A DNA stretch of 64,000 bases from NCBI RefSeq assembly GCF_000224145.3, contig NC_020166.2:9576752-9640751 (forward strand). Direction: 5' to 3'. Made by a program: the position numbers and the translations under genes. Origin of the DNA: Ciona intestinalis (lineage: Eukaryota > Chordata > Ascidiacea > Phlebobranchia > Cionidae). The notes under the pieces were generated by a model. The model was not told the DNA's origin and searched no databases. It saw nothing but the letters and a program-made list of their open reading frames with translations. Shown one piece after another: positions 1 to 12,500 of the stretch; the first letter of the stretch is position 1, and each line of letters begins with the position of its first letter.

Positions 1-1728
1 TACAATACCTTATTTCATTTTTCCGTCCAAAAATAAACAATTCTGAAAGCAACTCAGGATTAACAAATAGAATTGAACAACTCGAAACCACTGTCGCAAA
101 ACTTTCAAAAAAGATTGTAAAACTGGAAAAGAAGTTTTCATCTTCTACACCACCCCTTTTCTCTAACACACAAGCACCCACAATTACTTTAGCACCCCCT
201 CCCCCCATTCCACCCCCACCACCACCACCTCCCCTAGGCAATATTCCTGCACTCCCAAAATCCAAGAAATCTGCCCAAGCACCCCAGAAACAAAAGGTAA
301 AACATGGTTTTAGTTTAAAATCACTAAAGTTGGTTTGATCTGGTGTATCGAAAACGTAACCAACAAAAATCAAGTCCAACCACTAATGGTAGTAGAGAAA
401 TATATTTTGCCTAAATGGCATCGCCAGTCTCTTATTTAAGTAGAATAAAGTTGGTTTGGTTTTAAAACCAAAATGTTTTAAATTATAAGAGTCAAAAATT
501 ATTTAAAAGAATATAACTTATGACTACTGCAGTATATACTGTTTGTTTTTAACAGCCACACAACGCATTTGGTGTGATACTTTTCATAACAGTTTTTGTT
601 AATCATTGTATATTTTCTATTATGACTTTTAAAGAAATAAACAAATTCGTATAGTGTTATTTTAACAAAAATCATACAAATTTTTGTTTTAAAAGTTGCA
701 TCATTATAATAGTATTTCAATTTAATGTAACAGAGTTCCTTTCTGCCTGCACCAATCGGTATTTCTGTTGACGCGATTAAAAACTTGAAACTAAAGAAAG
801 TTTCCGACCAACAGAATGAAGGCAGCAAGCCTGGAGCGGTAAATATGTTAATTTTATTCAATAGAAGTGAACTGATAGACCAGTGGGTTTGTTTTATAAC
901 GCATACAAGGTTCCTAAGTATTTCATTATATATGTAAAGTTTTATTGTAGGCAATTAGACCTATAACAAATTATACACCAAGGCTTGAAGCTGTCACCAT
1001 TGTTGGTGTATGTGTCCTTAGGAAAATCACTTAACAACATTTGCTCCAACCTAGTGGTCCTTTATGGGTTGTCTAAATTGTCAGCCCTATGTAAACTCAC
1101 TTATTTTAATTCACAGAAATCAAACAAAGTACAGCTGGTAACGATACAGGATTTACAGAATGTAAAGTTGAAACGACGAACACAACAAACAGATGAAAAT
1201 AAAAATATTTTGCCACTAAGTAAACTCAAGTTAACAAAGGTGATTTACAGAAAATCATTAATTGTTCTCCTGCTATATCTTAAGTGTTTCCCAACCGTTT
1301 ATAATTGACTTTTTACCTTTCTAACTCTATCAATAAAAATACCTGGTTTTAAAGTATTTTGGTATGATATTATCAATTGACAGCAATTTTTACTAAAATT
1401 AAACCGCTGCATGTGGTGCCTATAAAAATAATACACAGTTACCAAACCTGTATTATTTTTCATAAAAAATAATCACAAATACCTTTTCCTTTAGTAATAA
1501 CAATAAAATACTAAACCATTTAAATATAACTTACCGAGATTGTAGCCACCATTAAACAGTTATTCACCTCATAAACCTTTTAATTTCTTGCAGTCGTTGA
1601 AGAAAACGAACATTATTCGAAGTCCCGGTGGCACACCATTGGTTAAGAGAGATGAAAACCAATCAACTGGAACTGGACTCACACCAGCGTTTACCAGAGC
1701 GTTGAAGAAAAAGTTTGAGGTTCGATAA
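1..1728 (+). CDS. PRR11: PRR11-like proline-rich protein, 3' part (four exons)
   Basis: Four exons with matching phase-0 junctions: 1-296 (open at the left edge), 734-838, 1117-1239 and 1594-1728 (stop TAA 1726-1728). About 218 residues are visible. The first exon gives a short coiled coil ([20 protein letters not shown]), then a run of nine or more prolines. Exons 2 and 3 give two related '[13 protein letters not shown]' / '[13 protein letters not shown]' segments. Exon 4 gives '[10 protein letters not shown]' and '[18 protein letters not shown]'. This order (coiled coil, polyproline, DLxNVKLK repeats, [15 protein letters not shown] box) is that of vertebrate PRR11, a cell-cycle protein with actin-related roles. 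The protein ends seven bases after KKKF-E (VR, stop), so it lacks the longer vertebrate tail unless GAG|GTTCGA at 1719/1720 is used as a donor. The N-terminus is outside the window. It converges with the tau gene. Family call from remembered likeness; exon limits are read directly. Confidence 0.84.
965..1100 (+). mobile_element. SINE-like fragment in PRR11 intron
   Basis: Holds the 'ACCATTG..GG..TATGTGTCCTTAGG' start and the 'TTGCTCCAACC.AGTGGTC' and 'GGGTTGTCTAAATTGTCAGCC' blocks shared with copies near 3.8, 8.5, 14.6, 31.7 and 33.0 kb. It lies just before the third visible PRR11 exon. Diverged, no clear target duplication. Confidence 0.55.
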
Positions 1729-3596
1729 CTTGTATGTTTAAAAGTTGATTGGCGTATAACTTATGTTAAGTGCAGAAGTCCATAGGCTTTGTGATAGACT
1801 GTTATGTCCACAAAACATTTGGGCATTTATTTGGTGTTCCGCTGAATTTCTGGTTCACATGGTTTAAAAGTGCTGCCTAACCACCAAATAACAGAGTGTT
1901 CAAATGTAATTGCCATGGGCACCAATCTTTTATAAAAATAGGGGCGGCAGGGATAGTTAAATGCACAATCCTGTGAAATAATGTTGACTAATTAATGCAC
2001 TGCAGTAACTCAAGGGGTATGTCTGCCCACCCTGCCACCCCAGGTGTGGCGCCTATAATACCTACACACAATCACCCACCATTTCCAAACAGGCGGTCCA
2101 CAAAACATCTCCAATATCCATAGAAGAAAGCCCCAAGTCTTGGAGATGCTAAGCGAAAACATTTTATCGTTTTTAAACCAAATTTTATTCAAAGAAGCAA
2201 TCATACCATGCAGTTACCACATCAAACATAACTTTCTATTTCATTTTTACTTTGTATTTAAAACAATCACACACATTACTGCTGTAACACCTTATCATAT
2301 TTCCTGATTAATGCTGAATCTTACTGCTTGCCTGTTTCTTTGCAGTAATAGTATTTGATACGTGAATATAACTTGATTTAATGGCTGCCACAATCTGCAT
2401 AACCTTTACTAATGTTGAGTCCTTTAACTGAATCAGTTTGATACTGGCTTTGGGCAATCACTAGTTCTTTATAAGCAATACTAATAAAAATCTTATATTA
2501 AACAAACTAAGTGCAATCTTTGTGTGAATATAAGTCAAAATAGTTAACAGCTTATTAATAAAAGTCTATCATCTACCAAAAGAACAAAAAATAATCACCC
2601 AAAAGTTACATAGGTGGTAACTTACAAGCGAGCACAAGGTGTATAAAAGTAAACACCAGTGTTTTAAAGACCTTCGTGACTTTTATAATCTTTATGGGCA
2701 TAATCTAATGTATGTTTTTGACCAATACACAACTGCTATTCCAGAATCAAGCAAGTATTTTTACACGAATACATTCACAGTTTATTGTCAGTAAAAATGA
2801 GCAGTTTATATTCGCAAATTAACACCCAAACCTGCTGCTATGTTACATTGTTCAGGAAGACTGGACATTATGACATCATAAGCAGCTATACTAATCTCAA
2901 ACATTGGTGCAAAACATGTTGATATTTGGGACAAAGTAACTTTAACTCTTTAGAAAAACATTTTTGACAATAAAGGTAAAAAACAAGGACCCAAAAATGA
3001 AATTCTTTACAGCTGTTATAAAACAGTTGTTAAAATAAAAGCAGCCACAGGTAAAATAAAAGTACCTGAACGGTAGTGTCCATTACATATGTACAAAGTT
3101 GATTGGTTTTAAAACTATTTACAGAATTTTTGACTACTGTAGGTTCAAGTTAGACAAAAAATATTGTTCTTCAAATTTTAGATTTATATTTGTTTAGAAT
3201 TTTATTTGATTTGAATACTAAAGTAGGTTGCAATACTCAATTCATTTTCTTAGGTTTTGATTTAACATTGTTGTATGTTAAGTTACGTAAGAAAATTGCT
3301 AAATTACCGAAAAGTGGTAGAATTTGGTTGTACATTAAAAAGCAGTCGAAATCTAATCATGTATACAGTTAAAATATTGTACTGTTACTAACGCACCACA
3401 AAAGTTGTGTACCAATACCCTGTACATTTGATTTTGATTTTTTTGGTAAAATAAATGGTAAGATATGTGCTTAAAAATATAAAACGCTACATACCATGTT
3501 GGCTGGTAAAATACAAATATCTAGGAAAGTAAAAAACATATTTACAACATTGACGTTGCTACGTAGTATTGTGGATCAACAGAGTTCATTGTTACG
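1729..3596. other. Intergenic stretch between convergent PRR11 and tau
   Basis: No exon recognised on either strand. It should hold both 3' untranslated regions. A diverged dispersed repeat lies at about 1960-2080 (CTGTGAAATAATG..GACTAATTAATGCA..CCACCCCAGGTGTGGCGCC), related to copies at about 9720-9850 and 11030-11210. A SINE-like fragment lies at about 2590-2690. The short open frames at 2010-2204 and 3190-3372 look like chance. Confidence 0.5.
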
Positions 3597-6500
3597 TCAC
3601 CAAAGTGCGATTGTTGCATCATAGAGTTGTCTTGCATTCAAGTCAGGATTCAGATGCTGAAAAAAGTTTTTTGTCATTTTTTTGTAATTTTTGAATTATT
3701 TTGCTTTGGTTTGACAGAATTAGGTAAGTGACAGTTAGAGGATATTGGGTTTAAGGATTAATGCTGCTTTACTACCATTGTTGTGGGCGTATGTGTCCTT
3801 GGGCAAGTCAGTTAAAAACAATTGCTCCAACCCAGTGGTCACTAATGGGTTCCAAATTGTCAGCCATATATAAAAAAATCACCCACAAAGTAACATACAT
3901 AAACTTGTAAGCGGCACAAGGTGTATGAAACGGAACACCTGTGTTATAACGACTTTCGTTTTAGTATAAAGAAGTTTGATACTTGATTAGAGTAACTCAT
4001 TAGAGGGCTTGAGGTGTATGAAACAGAACACACTCGCGGTATGGTGACTGCCGTTGCCTCGCCTCGCCTCCTCGATAAACAAGTTACAATCATTCCCACA
4101 TAGCCACCACATACTAATACATAAACCCTCTCACATGTAGCTGACATGTTAACTCCACTGTCAGTTCTTGACGAAGCTTTGTCACGAAATTTAAGCGGTT
4201 CGTTTAAAATTTCTATGTTTCCTCCACCTGGTGTGTGGTTTGCATTCTCCGAGAAAGGAACCTGAAAGAAAGTAATTGTATAACACGATTGCTTATATTA
4301 CTTTTTTGGCAGAGAATATGTTGGTAGACAAGTTTAGGTAACCGCAAATAACATCTGGTGTTTCTTAGCTTGATCATTCGTTTTGGTTGAGTGTTAGAAA
4401 CGGATTGTTACGTTATGCCCATGCTAGATTTTTTAGAATCTTTTAGAATACTTTGGGATGATGGCTGTTTATAGTATACGAAGCAGTTCAGTTTGTTTTT
4501 AAAGATTTGTTTTACTAAGTCCAGAGTCCAAACTATACAAATACTATATATACCACCTACTCACCTTTGGTTTGGCTGTTTCTTTAAAGTCAAGTTTTTC
4601 ATCAAATATTTGAACATTGCCACCACCTGCATGGGAAGGGTTTGTTATTTAACATAAACTTTATTTATCTCTTCGAAAAAGATAGTGAAGATCACAATAT
4701 ATTGAAACAACGAAGAGAAAGGAATAAGCAGCATTTTTTTAAATACATCAACTCTTGCCATTATTTGAACAAAACATTTTTGCATGAACCATGTAGAAAC
4801 TAAATCTTCTTGTACCATGTACATAAATATTTTAGCCCAATTTCAATCATTAACCATATTCCCAAGGACCCAAGCCATCATTACCTGGTTTATGTTTTGC
4901 ATTATCCAAAGATCCACATTTAGACCCAACATTACTTAGGTCAAGATTCTTGCTTCTAATCTTTACCTGTAAATAAAGTCAGTAAAACCATGATTAAAAA
5001 AACAACAAGTAAAAAGAACTTGTTGCAAACACAAGTGACATGTCATGATAATCAATTATTTTTGATGTGATTTTTGGTTAAATTTGCTCTAAAATTTAAT
5101 CTTTACCTAAATGGAACAAAGTCAATATAACAATGATTGAAAATACAGTTTTTTCGACAAATAAAATGTTGTTTTGTTTCACGAGAAGGAAACGCAGCTT
5201 AAAATTAAAATGTGTGGAAAGAACAGATATGATTGCAAACACAAGTGATTTGATAGTACAAGTGATTTTTGGCAAATTTTGGGCAGCAAAGTGATTTTTC
5301 TGTCCATTTTTCGTTATAGTGATTTTGGTCAAATTTGTGCAATAAACAAAAACAAGAGGTTTAATAATAAAAATTGTTTTTTTGTTCTAAAAGTGATTTT
5401 TTTGTGGTAAAATTCACTAAACGTGTGTGATACGCTACTCCTGCATGTGGAAGTAATGTTTTACAATTTGTAAAAGTTATTTTTTGTTGTAATTTTTCTC
5501 TGTGAAAGTGACTTTACCGATTTGGTTGAAAAAGTGATTTTTCATTTGTACAAATAATTAATTTGAAAATGTGATTTTTGTCAAATTTTAAAAGCAGTCA
5601 AAATTTGTGGGACAAACTAAAACAGTTGAATTGGTCGACAAAGTGATTTTTTGTGACATGCTTACACATGATTTGTGTGACTACAAGTGATTTTTCATTG
5701 TGCAAATAAATAATTTGTAAAAGTGACCTTTTTCAGCTTTTTTATCAAATTTGTGCTAGAAAATAATTTATTGTTCCACTCATTAAAAAAGTGATTTTTT
5801 TATCAAATTTGTGCGACTACCCATGCATGACATACATCGCCTCCTAATGGCTGGTGGTCAATGAACTCTCTACTGCCAACTTTTGGTTGAACATCCGAGA
5901 CGTCAACCTTTTCATGAATTATCTTTGTCTGTGGCGAATATTTTTATTTAACACAATGTCGCCCACTAATAGGTAAGTGGGTAACGACAATGACAAAGAC
6001 ATTTTCTATCAAAATTTCCAAATTCTATTACTTCTGCTACCAGGCATATTGCAATATAATGTTTTTGGCTTCTCTGGTATAAAAGTTAATTATATTCTAA
6101 AGTTTTGTTTCAACACTTTATTGATATTGCTGTGTACGTTACAAAAAAAAATAAATTTTAACGAAGTTTTTGAAGTGTTTTCATTATATATGAATGTAAT
6201 AACCACTTCTGTTGTTAAAAGTTATTAACTATTCAAGACTACTTATTCTTCATCCTTCAAATTAAAAGTATGTTCCCTAGGTATTTTGGGACCACATTTT
6301 CTTCCCTACTTTACATTGAACACACTTTGCAACTCATATACAAACTCCCCACTTACATTCCCACCACCGGGGGTGTGCTTGAGGTTGTCCTTACTTCCAA
6401 CCTTGGATGACACTTGTGCCACGTCGAGCTTCTTAGAGAATATTTTAACCTGCGACGAGTAATATGTGAATTACCATACTGTGTTTAAAACGATAATTCA

Positions 6501-9500
6501 TACATTTTTACAAATTTTCTGACAAATTTTAATTTTTGTTATAACAATTTATTTCTTAAAGGTATCTAGGTTAAAACCTTAAAGTTTTCTTGGTTAAAAA
6601 GTTGGATTAGTTTGAAGTTTAGATTAAAAGATTGATTGAATTACAAAACTTTTAGTAAATGGTGATGAAACAGCAAAATCTTTGACTTTAGTCCAGTGGT
6701 TACTAAAAGGAAAATCTTTCACTTTAGACTGACAGAAATTATTACAAACTGATCTAATTTATCAACATTATCTATTAATTTAACACAGACTGACTAACAC
6801 AAACTAAACCCAAATTTGTGATTAGATACAAAATGTATCCCATTAGCCCAATGTTTGCTATTTTTAACAGTATCAGTATAATTAATTACACCTTTTTGCA
6901 ACTCTTATTAATTTTTAATAAGGTTTACCAAACTAACTTGATTTTTTGAGTTAGTTAAAAGAGCACCAGAAATGGTATATTTTTTAAAGGAAAAAAATGA
7001 TTTAGAACACCAAAAACGAAGTATTTTCAGAAAAAAAATAAATTTTTTGTATAAATTATTCTTGTTTATTAAAGATGTTTTGCACAATTTTTTTTTTTGT
7101 TAAAATTATTTTCTAGCAATTTTTGAGTTAGTAGTCAAGAGCACCGGAAATATTATTTAAGTTAACATGGGCAAGTTAGTGCAAGGTTTGCGTTGAAAGC
7201 TACCTTCCCCCCACCAGGGCTGTGGCTCATGTTTGACAAACTACTTATCCGAGAATGGACGTTGGAAAAATTTAACTTTCGCTGTTTGAAAATTTTAACC
7301 TGAAAAATGGGATAGGTTTGAAATGAAAACAACTTTGTGGGTGTTGGGGTGATAGGTCAATCTCTTACTAAACCCCAGGTCCCTTGGCATGCTTTGCTAC
7401 ATGACTATTTACTATATATCATATGTATTTCAATATAGAATAGAAAAACATCATAAAACAAGACACTTATGCCCAACACAGGACATTAGGCCAACAAAAT
7501 TGGCCAAAAAGAGCCACAAAATAAGTATGTCTCATTGTATTTTAAGCAGAATAAAAAATACACTTACAATTGCAAAAAATGTATATATATATATATATTT
7601 TATTTAAATAAATTATCAATTCTTCAGAGAGTAGAAAAGTCAATGCAAAACCACAGTAATAAATGATTTCCCACGAGAATAAATAATGTTGTTACCTTTC
7701 CTCCTTGTGGTTCATGCTTAATATTGTCGGTTGACCCACATTTGGACTGAACGTGACTTAAATCCATTTTCTTCGCTTCAATTTTAACCTGGGAATAATA
7801 AGAATGTTTAAATTAATTTGGTCGTTTTGATGGATTTTAGTAAAATATAATGCCTTGTAACTGGCATATGGTAATTCTAAAACAAGAATTGAAAAGGAGA
7901 TTTAGTTTTAATTACCTTTGGTAAGGAATACTGCAGCACTATATAAAGTTTATATAATATATTATTAACTGTTGCTGCTAGGCAGATCTACACAATTTTT
8001 TTTTACATATCCACATTTGATGTCAATAAAACTAAGGAATAAATGAAACTTATTTATCTGTGCATGGCGAGGCAACCACATATGTTATTCCCGTTTCTCA
8101 CACGTGCTCGCTTACAAGTTACCATGTATGGTCGTATGTTACTTGTTAAACAAAGTCAGGTAAAGAAATAGAAATAATATAATTACCTTTCCACCACCGG
8201 GGGTGTGAGTAAGATTATCCTTGGATCCACATTTAGATTGAACGTGCGCAAAGTTTAATTTATGATGTTCCACTTTTACCTGCAGGGGATATCAAATGTT
8301 AAATTAAGCAGAGATAATTATTAAAGGAAAAAAATTATGTCGAATACAAGCCTTAAGACAAGCTACAGGGACACAGAAAACACAGTCCTGTGTAAAGTAA
8401 TGCAGTAGACTGTGTTTCGCAATAAATATAATTCTGTTTTTAAAGTTAGCATGGCTGTTAGCAAGATACTTGGCTCATTGGTTGGGTGCTGATGTCATAA
8501 CCTTTGGCAAAACACTTAACAACAATTGCTCTAACCCAATGGTCACTAATCCGTTGTTAAAATAGTCAGGGATATAGAAAAACAATAACCCACAAATTAA
8601 CCTAACTGGCAAGTGCTAAGCTGGCAGTGCCGGGCCATTTTGATAAATAAGTTACATTAAGATGGTAACACCCCACCCACCTTCCCTCCACTCGGTGTAT
8701 GATGAATATTATCCTTGGATCCACATTTGGACGACACTTTACCAAAGTCAAGTTTCTTGCTTTCAATTTTAACCTGGAGAAAAATAATAAATAGGATAAC
8801 TGACATAACAAATCACATTAATCTCATAGACATGTTATAATGTTACACTTATTTTGTAGATTATTAGGACAAACCTGGATTAAATCCTAGGTCTCCTGTG
8901 AACTTAACAAATATAGAATAGAAACAAACTTGGTTTAAACACTAGGTACATCTACAAGTGTTCTAGCAGAAATCATGCAAAAGACAAACTTTGTCCCTAA
9001 ACCCTTTGAATTTAGCAAAAACAGTCAAACCATGTCCTTATACCTTTCAGTATAAAACAATACAAATACTGCCAAGTATAACATGGGATTGTGGGTTGTT
9101 AACTTATCATAGAAACAATATAAATAAGGCGTTACCTTTCCCCCTCCAGGTGTGTGTGTAATGTTATTGAACGATCCACATTTAGAAGTTACATTCGACA
9201 CATTCACTTTCCTATGTTCAATTTTAACCTGAGATAAAAAAGTTGTGAAATCTTATATCCTAAAACCTTCAATAATTCTATTACTGATAATTTAGACAGC
9301 TCATTTGTGATCGCTGGGTTGGAGCAATTGCTGTTGCGTTTGGCTCTTGTCTAAAGACACACAGACTCACAGTTCTCGAATTGGTAAGGGTATGTCTATA
9401 AATCTGGCGGTGAGCCTGATATGTAGCCCCACACAACCACAGTGGTAGCCATATCAAACATCAAGTGCCATAAAATATAACATATTGTAAAAAGAATGTT

Positions 9501-12500
9501 AACATAACAAAAATACCCACCTTGCCACCTCCAGGGGTGTGGTTTAAGTTTGCTCGCGAACCACATTTCGAAGACACGTTGTTGTAACTTGTTTTCTTGC
9601 TCTCTATTTTAACCTGAAATGTTATTTATGGAGTTATGTTATCTATAAAGTTGTATTAAAAGAAAAAAAAAACAATTTTGAAATCTAGTATATTAAAAGC
9701 AAATAGGCTGAGTATATTTTTGACTGATAGACCTACACCTAGGCACCAAACTTATGATAGTTGGACACACAATTCTGTGAAACGAATGTCACTTCTATCT
9801 TTGTAATATATACTGACTAGTGATTAATGCAGAGCCAATATTTAACGGTCTGTCTACCCAACTTTATATCAAACTTATAGAAAATATAGTTTGCAGGTGC
9901 AACTACAAAGTAGTTAAAAAGCACAGTATGGTCCCATACCTTCCCCCCACCAGGGGTGTGTGTGATATTGTTCAATGAACCAACTTTACTTTGAATGTTC
10001 CGTGTCGTCATTCTTCCGCTACCAGTTGACTGCAGTGTATTAAAGTTATTAATGTTATTCATACACCTTATGCTCATTGTCGAGTTACAACATGGGTGTC
10101 TTCTTATACACCAGACACACATGGTGTATTTATACACTTCATGCTCACTGTCGAGTTACAACATGGGTGTCTTCTTATACACCAGACACACATGGTGTAT
10201 TTATACACCTCATGCTCGCTGTCGAGTTTTGACAGGTGTCTTCTTATACGCCAGACATACATGGTGTATTCATACACCTCATGCTTACTGACTAGTTATA
10301 ACATGGGTGTTTTCTTATACACCAGACACACATGGTGTATTCATACACCTCATGCTTACTGACTAGTTATAACATGGGTGTCTTCTTATACACCAGACAC
10401 ACATGGTGTATTTATACACCTCATGCTCACTGTCAAGTTATAACATGGGTGTCTTCTTACACACCAGACACACATTTATACAGGTCATGCTCACTGTGTA
10501 GTTATGCCATCCTAAGTCTTAATACACCCTTGTATTTTCCCCTACATGAGATACCACAGCATAATACATACCGGGACCCAGAGATTTAGACTAGAGTCGG
10601 CCCATTAACCCAACACCCAAGGGGCTACTGCAAAAACTAATTGGATCTTAAAGCCTGCCAAAGCCGTATAAATACATTTTACCCATGCGTCGCATTAATA
10701 ACAACCACAACCTACCCCAACACTTGGAGGTCTTTCTCTTCTTGGAGTAGAAGTTGCCGATTTAATTCTTCCTTCAGAACTTGGTCGTCCCCTTGTAGGT
10801 GTGGGGGTTTTCTGCTGTGAATATATTCTTGTTATTATTTTGTGATTTTAAGAACCAACGTTTGTCTGCCATAAGAAAAAAATCAATCAGACTTTGCACA
10901 TCATTGGGCTTTACTGTACAGTGTCTTGCCTAGACAGTGGTGAACAAATACGTCACCAGAAAAACTTTATTACATGCAAAAGCGGCAAACCTTAAAAAAT
11001 GCAGGGGCAGAGTTAGTTAGACACATATGTCTATAAAACAAATCTAACTTATTGGTAGTAATATTTACTGATTAATGTAGTGCAAAAAATTCTAGGGTTG
11101 GCCTGCCTATTCCTGCCACTTCAGGTTTGGTGCCAATACTTACATGTATATCATAGTAACATTAATGTAGCGCATAAAGTTCCAGGCCCTGCTTCCCATG
11201 GTTTGGTGCCTATCATGTATTAGCCTATACATGTAGTTAGTAGAATCATGTATATTATAGCATACATCAACAGTTTATATTTACTTTTTCGTCTGTAATT
11301 TTATTCGTCCCAAGTGGTCGACGTGTAGGGGTCGACGAAGGGGTCACACGGATGGTGGTGGGGGTCAAAGTTCGCGAAGGGTCAATACGCTTGGGTCGAC
11401 CAACGGGGGTAGCAGAGAGTGGTTTTCTTATCGGGGGTTGACGAGTGGGTGATGTCACAGTTCGTATTGTTGTCTGTCAATCAAATGTAAGTTGATCATA
11501 TAAACTATACTATTACCTCTGATACCATGCATACGGCAATATATATTAATATAAAACACTTGATTTTATCTCTGCTATGCTATTAGTTCAACTCTATTTT
11601 ATTTTGCTGCAAATTTAGTAGCTAGCAGGTGTATTCTGTTATAACGCAACAAGAACCATCGACAATGTGAATGTTAGGTACTTACAACAACTCACTTACG
11701 CAACAACAATCATATACTCACACATACAAAGTACACACATATAGCTACACATCAACTACATACATATAGAGCAGGCATATACAAACACCCACTTAAATAA
11801 AAACCATAGATATCAAATATTCTCACTGGGGTTGATTTTGTTCGTTCCGCTCCAGTGAACTTGATTTCAGTTTTCTTTATTGGTTTTCGTGTGGGGGATT
11901 TCCCTTGTACTTTCGGATCCTTCGCTTTTTTACGCGTTTCCTTTTATTATATTTATTATAAGATATTGTTATGTCTGTTGTATTGAGACCACTCATGCCT
12001 ATCGTGGTATTATAATACGGGTGTCTTCTTGTACACTAGACACACATGGTGTATTCACTCTTCATACACCTCATGCTTACAGTTGATCAATAAAACCTAT
12101 TTAATAAACTTAATTGCTTGCCCACCCCAATATAACAATAACTTGTTTCACAACAAGCTGCATTGTTAGGTAATAAAACATCATAAACTCACGTTAGTTG
12201 TCGTTGTCACTTGGATGTTACAACCTTGCTTGGTGGCTCCTTTAACGTAACATAGAAATATTAAACATTGAAAATATACGACACAGAACACCAGGTAGTA
12301 TCTGAAGTGGTAGGTAGGTATATTATTTTAATCGATTCAAAATCTTACACTCAAGGTATACTCAAAAGTCAAAATATATTGCTGTATGGCTGGTATCACT
12401 GGTGTTTGGCTATTAACTAGTAATATTAAACATGTGGTTTTATTAATATTACATTCATCAAATAGCTACTCTGTAAAAGGGGTAGTACATAAATATAAGT

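Larger units (their letters stand above)
4565..10029 (-). repeat. Ten clear microtubule-binding repeats plus one degenerate repeat, one exon each
   Basis: Nine consecutive exons (10029-9940 to 5928-5836) each carry one 30-32-residue repeat, nearly all 93 nt and phase 0, cut after PGGGK as in vertebrate tau. The tenth repeat (4966-4885) is split at its PGGG, the rest lying in 4626-4565, and a degenerate eleventh runs on through 4626-4565 into 4261. Core motifs in order: SKVGS, SKCGS (five times in a row, 9613-7696), SRISS (7299-7204, divergent), SKVGS, PKVGS, SKCGS, then none. End motifs are TPGGGK (first three), TPSGGK, TPGGGK, EPQGGK, SPGGGK, TPGGGN, PLGGD, KPGGGN, TPGGGN. Tau has four such repeats (three or four after splicing). 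The symmetrical exons would allow skipping of any repeat without frame change. Confidence 0.9.

Noticed and set aside
10058..10510. CRISPR-like regular array
   Set aside because: Units are contiguous without unique spacers, and the genome is animal.
9995..10589. Three overlapping + frames of 85-98 codons with repeated [15 protein letters not shown] peptide
   Set aside because: They are translations of the 71-bp tandem array; the frame stays open only because the unit lacks stops. No start context, homology or splice support.
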